From Citrobacter farmeri (lineage in GTDB: Bacteria > Pseudomonadota > Gammaproteobacteria > Enterobacterales > Enterobacteriaceae): a stretch of DNA of 64,000 nucleotides. The stretch is taken from assembly GCF_019048065.1 (NCBI RefSeq), contig NZ_CP077291.1:2294001-2358000 (forward strand). Direction: 5' to 3'. The notes beneath the pieces were generated by a model. The model was given only the letters and a program-made list of their open reading frames with translations. It made no database searches and was not told where the DNA came from. Of this stretch, positions 45,233 to 53,578 are shown piece by piece. Numbering within the stretch: the first letter of the stretch is position 1; each line of letters opens with the position of its first letter. Both the position numbers and the translations under genes were made by a program.

Positions 45233-46783
45233 TTATTTGCTCATGGTGCCGATATTAAAGACCTGCTCGAGCATCGGATTGAACACGAAGCCTTTGACCT
45301 CTTTGTTCATCGCCAACTGGTAGTTCTTCTGGAACAGGTAGACGTAGGCGGCCTCATCAATGACGATTTTCTGCGCCTGCTGGTAGTCTCTGGTTCTGGC
45401 CGCCTGATCGGTGGTGCTCAATGCACTGCGTAATAACTTGTCGACCCCGGCGTTCTCATAGAACGAGCGGTTACCGGGCAGGCCTTTCTTGTCCGACTCG
45501 AACCAGTAGTTCATGAACATATAGGGGTCAGCGAAGTCAGGACTCCAGTTGCCGATAGCGATGTCGTAATCGCCTTTACCCACGCGATCGCGCATGGTGG
45601 CATTCGCCAGTTTTTCCAGCTTTACGGTAATACCCAGTTTGCTGAGGCTGGCCTGGGTGGCGAGGGCAATCGGCTCCCAGTTTGGATCGTTATCGGAATA
45701 GAGGAAGCTCAGGCTGGTGGGTTTGCTGGCAACTTTCTCCCATTCGGCTTTCGCTTTGGCTTCATCAAAATGGTATTGCAGCGCAGAGGCGTCGTAACCC
45801 CACATGCCTTCCGGGATCGGCCCGCGCATCTGTTTGCCGTTACCGCTGAGGATCCCTTTTACCATGCCCTGATAGTCGGTTGACCATGAGATAGCCCGAC
45901 GCAGTTCCGCCTGATTCAGCGGCGCTTTGCTGTTGTTCAGATAGAGATAGGTCACGCGCAGCGACGGATAGTCCGCCACAGCCACCTTGCCTTCCTGTTT
46001 TAACGCGCTGAGCTGATCCACTGGCAGGGCGTCAGCGATGTCGATATCGCCACGCGATAGCTGCAAACGACGTGACGCGCTCTCACCAATAATTTTCACC
46101 GACACGCGTTTAAAGTTCGGTTTTGGACCAGCGTAATGCGGGTTCGGAACCAGCACCAGCTGTTGACCTTTCTGCCAGCTTTTCAGCATAAACGGGCCGG
46201 ATCCTGCGGTGTTTTGCGCCAGAAAACCGCGCGCGTCATCCGCCGCATGCGCTTTCAGCACGGCAGGGTTGATGATCGATGCGCCGTCATTCGCCAGCGT
46301 ATAAAGGAACGGGGCGAACGGTTGGCTGAGCGTAAATTTTACCGTGTGTGCATCAACGGCTTCCACTTTGAGATCCTTGGGAAACGCTTCCGCGGGGCCC
46401 TGGCTGATTTTCAGCAGGCGTTCGAAGGACTGCTTCACCGCCTCGGCAGTTACGGCGGAGCCGTCGGCAAATTTGGCCCGATCGTTAAGCGTGAAGGTCC
46501 ACTCTTTCTGGTCATCAGACGCTTTCCAGCCGCTTGCCAGATCGCCTTCCACTTCAGTGGAGCCTTTGTCGCCCTCGGTTTTGTACTTCACCAGCCGCTG
46601 ATAGGACGGATAAGTGACCGTCCAGTCGTTATTATCGATGGTGACCGCCGGGTCAAGGGTTTGCGGGTCGGCGGCTTTGCCGATCACCAGCATGTCTTTC
46701 GGGACGGCAGCCTGTGCCGCAGGCAGAGTTATCGCCAGGGCAACAGCAATCAACGCGGGGCGAAACAACAAAGTTAATTTCAT
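45233..46783 (-). CDS. ddpA: D-Ala-D-Ala dipeptide periplasmic binding protein DdpA
   Basis: A 516-residue SBP family 5 protein. Signal peptide at 1-25 (MKLTLLFRPALIAVALAITLPAAQA), then VPKDMLVIGKAADPQTLDPAVTIDNNDW. It binds D-Ala-D-Ala and related dipeptides in the periplasm for DdpBCDF. The gene is 15 bases after ddpX in the same operon. Confidence 0.94.
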   Translation of the reverse strand: MKLTLLFRPALIAVALAITLPAAQAAVPKDMLVIGKAADPQTLDPAVTIDNNDWTVTYPSYQRLVKYKTEGDKGSTEVEGDLASGWKASDDQKEWTFTLNDRAKFADGSAVTAEAVKQSFERLLKISQGPAEAFPKDLKVEAVDAHTVKFTLSQPFAPFLYTLANDGASIINPAVLKAHAADDARGFLAQNTAGSGPFMLKSWQKGQQLVLVPNPHYAGPKPNFKRVSVKIIGESASRRLQLSRGDIDIADALPVDQLSALKQEGKVAVADYPSLRVTYLYLNNSKAPLNQAELRRAISWSTDYQGMVKGILSGNGKQMRGPIPEGMWGYDASALQYHFDEAKAKAEWEKVASKPTSLSFLYSDNDPNWEPIALATQASLSKLGITVKLEKLANATMRDRVGKGDYDIAIGNWSPDFADPYMFMNYWFESDKKGLPGNRSFYENAGVDKLLRSALSTTDQAARTRDYQQAQKIVIDEAAYVYLFQKNYQLAMNKEVKGFVFNPMLEQVFNIGTMSK

Positions 46784-46798
46784 GATGAAGCTCCGGAA

Positions 46799-47386
46799 TC
46801 AAAAGGATGTGTGTGTTGTTGTGGTAGTCACGGGAAAGCAGGCAATGCAGTCTTCCAGTAGCGGATAGCGGCTCGCGGCAGGCAACTCAAAATGCCACCA
46901 CTCGCTGCTGATGCCAACGAAGCCACCGCCAAACATAATGGCGTTGAGTAACAGCCGGTTACGCTGTGCCGTGGCAGAAACAGAAGGGTGATAAGCGTGT
47001 GAACGGTCGTGCATCTCATCAAAACCCGCGCCCATATCCAGGATCCTGCCGCTCGCGTCTTTCAGGGTGACATCGATGGCCGTCCCGCGACTGTGGTTAG
47101 AGCCGATGGCGACATCAACCACGTACTGCGGATCGGGGCAGGCATCCCACAGGATCGACTGCGCCTGCTGCGGGCGATAGGCGTCATAAACCACCAGAGA
47201 AAGGCCCGCCAGTTGCGCGATACTGATGCTTTTCGCCAGCGCGGTGACGGCATCCTGATGCAGCAGGCAGCGCGATTCGCGATAAATTGGCGCGCCGGTC
47301 AGGTTATCGGCGGTCGCGTATTTCAGGTCGATATCCAGCGTCGGAAAAGTCACCGACAGATCGACCAGTTGTGGAGTTTCAGACAT
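46799..47386 (-). CDS. ddpX: D-alanyl-D-alanine dipeptidase DdpX (VanX-type)
   Basis: A 195-residue zinc dipeptidase from the ATG at 47386. Zinc ligands are His98 and Asp105 (SNHSRGTAIDVTL) and His165; the catalytic Glu162 lies in SEWWHFE, and Arg71 in YDAYRPQQAQ stabilises the transition state. It cleaves D-Ala-D-Ala to D-alanine in the cytoplasm so it can be used for carbon or nitrogen. The frame is open far upstream but overlaps the regulator gene there, so the shorter start was used. It lies 14 bases after the RpiR-type gene. Confidence 0.95.
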   Translation of the reverse strand: MSETPQLVDLSVTFPTLDIDLKYATADNLTGAPIYRESRCLLHQDAVTALAKSISIAQLAGLSLVVYDAYRPQQAQSILWDACPDPQYVVDVAIGSNHSRGTAIDVTLKDASGRILDMGAGFDEMHDRSHAYHPSVSATAQRNRLLLNAIMFGGGFVGISSEWWHFELPAASRYPLLEDCIACFPVTTTTTHTSF

Positions 47387-47400
47387 AGCACGTTTCCTGT

Positions 47401-48267
47401 TTATTGTTCGAACTGACCAAATTCTTGTTGTAACTGGCGGTTGGTCTGAAGCCGCCCGGTAAGAGAGTCGCCCAGTTGTTCCGCCACGCCGGAAAGCAGC
47501 AGGTTGAACAGACAACTCACGGGAGCCAGCGAATCCCAGAAGTGTCCGGTGTCGGTTTTCACCTGCAGTAAATCGATGGCGTAGTCCCGTGCCCAGGGGC
47601 ACCAGATATCGGTTACCAGCGCCAGCGGTATCTGCCGCTCGCTGGCCACGCGACAGTATTGCCGGGCAATGGCGGAGTAGGCGCGGGTATCGGTCAGCAC
47701 CACATACGGTTTCTCAAACCCGGAATTGAGGGATTCCACCCAACTACCCGAGAGCCCTTCGGAGTAGTTCACCCGGGGGCGCAGATATTCAAGGTGACTG
47801 AAAAAGGCATTTGCGATCCCCCGCGTCGACTGGATCCCCAGCACAAACACGGCCTCCGCCTGCGCCAGTTGTCGGGTAATGCGCTGAAAAGTTTCACCTT
47901 GCGCCAGTTGATAGACATGAGCGATCGCATCGATCTCCAGCGTCAGCGACTGACGCGCGCGGTCTGGCAACTGCTGCTGCTGTTGCCAGGAGTCCAGACG
48001 CTCGTTCATTCCCCAGGGCTGATAGGAGGTGCCAGGCAATTCCCGCAGGCTGGCTTTGGCATCTTCCAGATTGCGGTAGCCGATTTTGCGCAGGTAGCGT
48101 CCGACGGTAATCCCGCTGGTGCCCGTTGCTTTACCAATGCTGTCGGCGGTTTCAAACGGGATCTGCGCCACATGGGTTAACAGCCAACTGGCAACGCGTT
48201 TTTCGCTTGGCGTATGCAGGCTGAAAGTCTGTTCAATTCGGGTCAGTAACTCAGGTTTTGTTGTCAT
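47401..48267 (-). CDS. RpiR/MurR-family regulator of the ddp operon
   Basis: A 288-residue protein from the ATG at 48267. An N-terminal helix-turn-helix (SEKRVASWLLTHVAQIPFETADSIGKATGTSGITVGRYLRKIGY) is followed by a SIS sugar-binding domain (AEAVFVLGIQSTRGIANAFFSHLEYLRPRV). Such proteins usually sense phosphosugars such as MurNAc-6-phosphate, which fits a peptidoglycan-linked operon. It lies first in a transcript with ddpXABCDF and behind a sigma54 promoter, so it likely regulates that operon and itself. E. coli lacks a gene here. Confidence 0.86.
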   Translation of the reverse strand: MTTKPELLTRIEQTFSLHTPSEKRVASWLLTHVAQIPFETADSIGKATGTSGITVGRYLRKIGYRNLEDAKASLRELPGTSYQPWGMNERLDSWQQQQQLPDRARQSLTLEIDAIAHVYQLAQGETFQRITRQLAQAEAVFVLGIQSTRGIANAFFSHLEYLRPRVNYSEGLSGSWVESLNSGFEKPYVVLTDTRAYSAIARQYCRVASERQIPLALVTDIWCPWARDYAIDLLQVKTDTGHFWDSLAPVSCLFNLLLSGVAEQLGDSLTGRLQTNRQLQQEFGQFEQ

Positions 48268-48324
48268 CACCGTCTCGCTGTTACCGGGCTGTCAAAGGTC
48301 GGCTCACTGTTAGCCAATTAACAA

Positions 48325-48340
48325 TGCAGGACGCGTGCCA
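48325..48340 (-). promoter_or_regulatory. sigma54 (-24/-12) promoter of the rpiR-ddp operon
   Basis: Minus strand reads TGGCACGCGTCCTGCA, with GG and GC exactly 10 bases apart, as in the TGGCACG-N4-TTGCA consensus. It would start transcription about 45 bases before the regulator ATG. E. coli ddp is NtrC/sigma54 controlled, so this fits. Confidence 0.8.
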
Positions 48341-48423
48341 TGTTCGGGAACGCCGCCGCTGCAGGCGTCAATTGTTAAAATGACGCCGAAATAGTTAACT
48401 TATGATCAACATTTGTGCAGCGT

Positions 48424-48440
48424 AGTGCAGTTTTGGTGCA
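48424..48440. promoter_or_regulatory. NtrC-like enhancer site for ddp
   Basis: The right half TTTTGGTGCA matches the NtrC palindrome half-site TATTGGTGCA; the left half is degenerate. The centre lies about 118 bases above the predicted start, the usual enhancer distance. Confidence 0.45.
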
Positions 48441-48669
48441 ACGGTGAGACGGAAGGGCGCTTATCTGCCGGATACGCAGGCGGGATCACATTCTCGCGGC
48501 GAAATAAGCAGCAAACATCAGGATCGGTACCGGGAAATATCAATAACAGCCATAACAAGTGTGCGTGTATTTATTTCTGCGAAGGGACGGGTATTATTAT
48601 TTTCGTTCTACATTAACGGTTTAAAGCGCTCGTGTAGAGGTTATTTATATCATTAACGGAGCCATCATA

Positions 48670-48999
48670 ATGAACAAATTCTCCCTTTCTACAGCAGGTA
48701 TTTTAGTCGCAGCGCTGTTGACCAGTGTCAGCGTAAATGCAGCCACTACTGACGCGAAGACCGACGTCACCCCCAAAAGCATGAGCTGCCAGGAGTTCAT
48801 CGATCTGAACCCGCAGACTATGGCGCCGGTTGCCTTCTGGGTATTAAACGAAGATGAAGACTTTAAAGGCGGGGACTACGTCACTTTCGATGAAACGGTG
48901 ACAACTGCGGTTCCTTTAACGGTTGAAATCTGTAAAAAACATCCGCAAAGTGAGCTGACTAAAATTAAAGATGAAATCAAAAAAGAATTAAGCAAATAA
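48670..48999 (+). CDS. HdeB-like periplasmic acid-stress chaperone
   Basis: A 109-residue secreted protein. Signal peptide at about 1-24 (MNKFSLSTAGILVAALLTSVSVNA), then a HdeA/HdeB domain with MSCQEFIDLNPQTMAPVAFWVLNEDEDFKGGDYVTFDETVTTAVPLTVEICKKHPQ; E. coli HdeB has the corresponding MTCQEFIDLNPKAMTPVAWWML. Two cysteines fit the single disulfide. It holds unfolded periplasmic proteins at low pH. It is alone here, without hdeA. A terminator follows. Confidence 0.88.
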   Translation: MNKFSLSTAGILVAALLTSVSVNAATTDAKTDVTPKSMSCQEFIDLNPQTMAPVAFWVLNEDEDFKGGDYVTFDETVTTAVPLTVEICKKHPQSELTKIKDEIKKELSK

Positions 49000-49016
49000 G
49001 ATTAAGCGCTTATTTA

Positions 49017-49040
49017 AACCCAGCCAGAGTGCTGGGTTTT
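49017..49040 (+). terminator. intrinsic terminator of the hdeB-like gene
   Basis: AACCCAGC / GCTGGGTT around a CAGAGT loop followed by TT, 17 bases past the stop. Confidence 0.88.
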
Positions 49041-49092
49041 GCTATTTGTGACAACGTCACATTATTAATTTAAGACAATGCTGGATTTTGTA

Positions 49093-49119
49093 TAAAGCTC
49101 TAAAAACGCGTGCCGATAC
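49093..49119 (+). promoter_or_regulatory. sigma28 (FliA) promoter of the chemoreceptor gene
   Basis: TAAA-N15-GCCGATAC matches the flagellar class III consensus TAAA-N15-GCCGATAA but for the last base. It places transcription about 30 bases before the ATG. Confidence 0.85.
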
Positions 49120-49156
49120 TGAATATAAATTAGTCTGAAAATAAAAGGATGTTTAT

Positions 49157-51088
49157 ATGGTCTGGTATCCGTCACGTATTTCGACTCGTTTGACACTCGG
49201 GGGGATCGCGTTACTTGCCGTAACGACGTTAGTGATTGTTGTTATTATGCTTTGGCGCGGGCAACCTCGCGTCGTTGAAATCAACACGGCGTTAATTGAG
49301 GAGACCGGGCATGGCCTGACGCGTCAACTCAGCAGCGTCCTGTCTCGTATTGAGGGAGAAACCGTTAGTCTGTCGCGTCTGGCCGAAGTCCTGCCAAATG
49401 ATGAAGCGCTGTACCGCGCGGTTGTGCCGCGTTTACTGGGTGAAAAAAATAATTCAATCATCACCGGCGGTGGGATCTGGCCTGAGCCGGATGCGTTCAC
49501 CCCCGGCGTTGCGCGACGCAGCTTTTTCTGGTCACGCAATACCGACGATAAACTGGTGTTTTCGGACGAATATAACGCCCCTGGCGGCAACGGTTATCAC
49601 AGCGAAAGCTGGTATCAGGGAGCGAAAGGCCATTCGCAGGAAAACTGCGTCTGGTCTGATGTTTATCAGGATGCCATTTCCGGAATCAACATGGTGACCT
49701 GCAGCATTCCGTATCAGCTGGCGGGCAAATTCGCTGGCGTAGCCACGACAGATATTCGACTCGATAACGTTGCCAGTTTTATGCAGCAGCAGGGCGGACG
49801 CACCGGTGGATATGCCTTTGTGGTCGATAAACAGGGACAAATTCTCTATTTTCCGCAAAACGATCGGGATCATTACAAAACCGTTGGCGATCTGGTGAAG
49901 GCTTCCGCGTGGCTGAATCCGGTCGCTCAGCGTTTGCAGCAACTGCGCACCGCAACGACCGAAGTCTCCTCCATTGCGCTGGAAAACGACGGCATTCTGA
50001 ACGCGCCCTCTCGTGTGATGTTGTTTCCGATGGCCGATACAGGTTGGGTTGTGGGACTGGTGACGCCGCAAGAGCGTATCGTCGGGCTGGCGAAAGTGAT
50101 GATGCGCGATGTTCTTGAAGTACTGATCCCTGTGATGACGCTGTTGCTGGTGGGGTCCTGGCTGGTGGTTCGCCGGCTGATTGCTCGTCTGGACGACACG
50201 CGGCGGGCGCTGGACGATATTGCACAGGGAGAAGGCGATCTGACCCGTCGCTTAGAGGTAAGAGGTAAAGACGAGATCTCAGCGATTGCACAGGCGTTTA
50301 ACCTTTTCGTGGATAAAATTTCCGCCATCCTGCTTACGGTGCGCAGCAGCAGTGAGGTGGTGGCGAACAACGCCGTCAGCCTTGCCGACAGCAATACTGA
50401 ATTGTCATCACGCGTCACTCAGCAGGCGGCAGCGCTGGAAGAGAGTGCGGCCGCGATGGAACAACTTAATGCGACCGTACATCAAAATGCCAGTAATACC
50501 CAACTGGCCGATGAGCTTTCAGAAAGCACGGCGCAAACGGCCAACCGCTGCGGCGATGTCATGCATGGGGTGATTTCGACCATGGATAACGTTAGTGCGT
50601 CTTCGGGGCGAATGGTTGAGATCGTATCCGTGATTGACAGCATTGCCTTCCAGACGAACATCCTGGCGCTCAATGCCGCCGTGGAAGCGGCTCGCGCCGG
50701 GGATGCCGGGCGAGGATTTGCGGTAGTGGCATCGGAAGTCAGAACGCTGGCGCAGCGCAGCGCAACCGCCGCCCAGGAAATCAAAGCGCTCATTGATGAG
50801 TCGGTGTCCCATGTTGATAACAGCAGTCAGCAAATTCATCATGCCGGCGATCGTTTGCAGGAACTGGTGGGACATGTTCGTCAGGTGCGTCAGTTAATGG
50901 GGGAAATTCGCGTCGCGGGTGAAGAGCAGCGCAAAGGCGTGGCCGAAGTGACGCTCGCCGTCACGGAAATGGACAGCACGGTTCAGCAGAACGCTTCGCT
51001 GATTGATGATGCGGCGGCGCGCACGCAGGTTCTGAAAGCTGAAGCAGAAGAACTGGCCTTGCAGGTATCGTCGTTTAAATTGCCGTAA
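49157..51088 (+). CDS. methyl-accepting chemotaxis protein with a large periplasmic sensor
   Basis: A 643-residue receptor. Membrane helices at about 14-32 and 318-340 bound a roughly 285-residue periplasmic domain of double-Cache type ([35 protein letters not shown]). HAMP follows at about 341-393, then the signalling domain with the kinase tip at about 493-536 ([43 protein letters not shown]). The C-terminus (VSSFKLP) lacks the NWETF pentapeptide for CheR/CheB binding. The ligand is unknown; Cache sensors often bind amino acids, acids or amines. A sigma28 promoter shows expression with flagella. Confidence 0.92.
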   Translation: MVWYPSRISTRLTLGGIALLAVTTLVIVVIMLWRGQPRVVEINTALIEETGHGLTRQLSSVLSRIEGETVSLSRLAEVLPNDEALYRAVVPRLLGEKNNSIITGGGIWPEPDAFTPGVARRSFFWSRNTDDKLVFSDEYNAPGGNGYHSESWYQGAKGHSQENCVWSDVYQDAISGINMVTCSIPYQLAGKFAGVATTDIRLDNVASFMQQQGGRTGGYAFVVDKQGQILYFPQNDRDHYKTVGDLVKASAWLNPVAQRLQQLRTATTEVSSIALENDGILNAPSRVMLFPMADTGWVVGLVTPQERIVGLAKVMMRDVLEVLIPVMTLLLVGSWLVVRRLIARLDDTRRALDDIAQGEGDLTRRLEVRGKDEISAIAQAFNLFVDKISAILLTVRSSSEVVANNAVSLADSNTELSSRVTQQAAALEESAAAMEQLNATVHQNASNTQLADELSESTAQTANRCGDVMHGVISTMDNVSASSGRMVEIVSVIDSIAFQTNILALNAAVEAARAGDAGRGFAVVASEVRTLAQRSATAAQEIKALIDESVSHVDNSSQQIHHAGDRLQELVGHVRQVRQLMGEIRVAGEEQRKGVAEVTLAVTEMDSTVQQNASLIDDAAARTQVLKAEAEELALQVSSFKLP

Positions 51089-51105
51089 TGTCTGAGTGAC
51101 TGGAT

Positions 51106-51132
51106 GCCCGGTAGGCGGTAGCGCTGCCGGGC
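51106..51132. terminator. hairpin between the chemoreceptor gene and dosP
   Basis: GCCCGG / CCGGGC arms around a GTAGGCGGTAGCGCTG-type loop between convergent genes; can act for both. Confidence 0.6.
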
Positions 51133-51147
51133 TTCTCACATGACGAA

Positions 51148-53553
51148 TCAGATTTCCAACGGTAGCGCCGTCTGCATCCAGGTGGCGATCTCATCTGCCG
51201 GAATGGGGCGAGAAAAATAATATCCCTGAATCACCGGACAATTCATCGAACGCAGCAGCTCAAATTGTTCCTTCGTCTCAACGCCTTCCGCAATCACCAT
51301 CAGATTCAGGCTCTGCCCAATGCTGATAATCGCTTCCAGCAAAGACTGAATACGCTTCTCGGTCTGGCAGCGATCGACGAAGGTCTTATCAATTTTTAAT
51401 TCCGTCACGGGCAGGCTGACCAGGCGGGAGAGACCGGAAAAACCGGTACCGAAATCATCGATCGACAGTCCGACCCCCATGTTGCGTAAGATCTCAATGC
51501 GTCTGAGGATCTCTTCATCCTGTTCCATCATCATGCTTTCGGTGATTTCAACCGTCAGTTGATCGCCCGGAATAGCAAATTCCACCATCGCTTCCGACAC
51601 CTGGTCCGGCAGTTGATTGCTGCGAAAGTGCAGGGCGGAGAGGTTCACCGACAGCGTCGGAATAGTCAACGACATCGAGCGCCATTCTGATAACTGGCGA
51701 CACGCTTCTCTGACGACCCAGCGACCAATATTCTCAATTTCGCCCGTCTCTTCGGCGAGGGGAATAAAACGGTTGGGCGGAACGTGACCGTGCACCGGGT
51801 CATTCCAGCGCGCAAGCGCTTCAAAGCCATACAGTTCACCCGTTTGGGCAAAGATCTGCGGTTGATACACCAACCGCAACTGGTTACTGGCAATGGCTTT
51901 TTTCAATGCGGCGCCCAGTTGCAAACGCTCTTTTACCGCGAGATTCATTTCCGGGTTGAAGAACTGCCAGCCGTTGCCGCCCGCTTTACGAATAAAATCC
52001 ATCGCGTTGTGGGCCGTGGAAAGCAGGTAGTCACGATTTTTTCCCACTTCATAGCTAATGCCAATGCTGAAGGTCAGCGGGAAGGGCTTGTCGCCAAAAA
52101 GCGTTGCTTCACTGCCGATGTTGATCAGTTCATCCGCAAACTGGGTGATATTACTCATTTCGTTATCGTCACTGACCAGCACAAATTGGGTGCCTTCGAT
52201 ACGGCTTAAATACTGATTGGGTCTGAGCCGCTCGCGGATTTTATTGATGACCTGCTGCAAAACCTGATCGGCAACGGCATAGCCGAGACTGTCGATAACA
52301 TCCTGGAAGTGATCGACGCTGATGAGAAACACGACCGGCGAAAACGCTTTTGCGCCGCTAATGAGATCGTCGAGATAGGCGTGCAGGTGATTACGGTTGG
52401 GCAGACCGGTAAGTGGATCAAACTGTAGGAGATGCTCGATATGCTGACGGCTTTTCTCCTGTTCAAGCGCCAGGGCCGCCATATGCTGACTGATGTCCGC
52501 CACGCGATCGATAAAGGCGCTGGTCTCTTTCCCTTTCACCGTTTTTATTAAAAGCGTACCGGCTGGCTCCCCATCTCGTTGTCGAATAGTGAGCGTCCAG
52601 ACGCTTACCTCTTTCGCGTTGATCTCTTTCGATGACGCCGCCCAGAACTGACGGGTGTTATCTTTCAGGGCATACAGCGAAACATGCGTTTCCCGCAGTA
52701 CCGCTTCGATATTACGGCAAATAATGTCACCCATTTCGTGAAAGGGTGGGCTGGTGCACATCGCAGCCAGAATATTGCCTTCGAGCTGGCGAATCTGCCG
52801 TTCTTCGGTGATATCGGAAAAGGTCATGACCAGGTTTTGCAGTTCATGATGCGTGCCATGAACCGGGCTGACAGACGCTTTAATCCAGATCTTATCGCCC
52901 GCACGGGTGACCATCAGAAACTCATCCTGATCGCGGGTCGTTTTCCAGAGTAGCTGTTTGAGTCTCAGGCGATTATCCGCTGGCTCTTCGGGAATATTGA
53001 GCAAATCATCCGGTTGTTGGCCCGACGCATCAGTAATGCCGTAGCCAAACATCTCGGTAAAGGCGCGGTTACACTGAACAATGCGCCGCACAGAGTTGAG
53101 GACAATCACCGGGCGGTCGAGATGATCGACCGCCAGCACCAGTAAACGTTTCTGTTCTCTTTGTTCCATCTCTGCGCTGGCATCTCGCACAAACGCCAGA
53201 TAGAAAATCTTACCCGCCACGTTCACTTTTGACAGGGCAAAACGTGTCCAGACTTTGCTACCGTCTTTTCGTTCCAGCAGCAATTCCCGACTCATACCTT
53301 CTACGCGAGCCTTGCCGCCTTCACGGTTATGACGAATGTAATCCGGATGAGCCGCGCGTAAATCATGGGGAATGAGCATCGATATACCATTGCCGATCAC
53401 CTCATCCCGACGATATCCCCAGAGTTTTTCCGCTGCCGGATTAAAAAAGAGGACTTCGTCATTTTCATTAATTAATACCGCCCCCATCATATTCTGCTCA
53501 AGAGCAGGAAAGAAAATGCTGTCTCCGGAGCCTTCAACGTCGGTTAGCTTCAT
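51148..53553 (-). CDS. dosP: oxygen-sensing c-di-GMP phosphodiesterase DosP
   Basis: An 801-residue protein, close to E. coli DosP. Order: heme-binding PAS with His69 (AAHPDYIRHN) and Met87 (RVEGMSRE), the ligands of E. coli DosP under its longer numbering; a second PAS; a GAF-like region; a degenerate GGDEF domain (LSRIEGTQFVLV replaces GGDEF); and an EAL domain with GFEALARWND, SVNLSALHF, EITESMMME, DDFGTGFSGL, KIDKTFV and AEGVETKEQ. It cleaves c-di-GMP when oxygen is bound. It follows dosC by 25 bases. Confidence 0.95.
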   Translation of the reverse strand: MKLTDVEGSGDSIFFPALEQNMMGAVLINENDEVLFFNPAAEKLWGYRRDEVIGNGISMLIPHDLRAAHPDYIRHNREGGKARVEGMSRELLLERKDGSKVWTRFALSKVNVAGKIFYLAFVRDASAEMEQREQKRLLVLAVDHLDRPVIVLNSVRRIVQCNRAFTEMFGYGITDASGQQPDDLLNIPEEPADNRLRLKQLLWKTTRDQDEFLMVTRAGDKIWIKASVSPVHGTHHELQNLVMTFSDITEERQIRQLEGNILAAMCTSPPFHEMGDIICRNIEAVLRETHVSLYALKDNTRQFWAASSKEINAKEVSVWTLTIRQRDGEPAGTLLIKTVKGKETSAFIDRVADISQHMAALALEQEKSRQHIEHLLQFDPLTGLPNRNHLHAYLDDLISGAKAFSPVVFLISVDHFQDVIDSLGYAVADQVLQQVINKIRERLRPNQYLSRIEGTQFVLVSDDNEMSNITQFADELINIGSEATLFGDKPFPLTFSIGISYEVGKNRDYLLSTAHNAMDFIRKAGGNGWQFFNPEMNLAVKERLQLGAALKKAIASNQLRLVYQPQIFAQTGELYGFEALARWNDPVHGHVPPNRFIPLAEETGEIENIGRWVVREACRQLSEWRSMSLTIPTLSVNLSALHFRSNQLPDQVSEAMVEFAIPGDQLTVEITESMMMEQDEEILRRIEILRNMGVGLSIDDFGTGFSGLSRLVSLPVTELKIDKTFVDRCQTEKRIQSLLEAIISIGQSLNLMVIAEGVETKEQFELLRSMNCPVIQGYYFSRPIPADEIATWMQTALPLEI

Positions 53554-53578
53554 TTTTTACCTCTGCATCCGGATATTC

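Larger units (their letters stand above)
48271..48669. other. regulatory intergenic region between the ddp operon and the HdeB-like gene
   Basis: About 400 bases between divergent transcripts. It holds the sigma54 promoter and an NtrC-like site on the ddp side, and a perfect palindrome GGCGTCA-N10-TGACGCC at 48364-48387. Two short ORFs on the + strand (48413-48616 and 48444-48656) lack a ribosome site and family match, so I do not count them as genes. Confidence 0.6.

Noticed and set aside
48413..48616. 67-codon ORF upstream of the HdeB-like gene
   Set aside because: No ribosome site, no family, and it lies across the NtrC-like site region.
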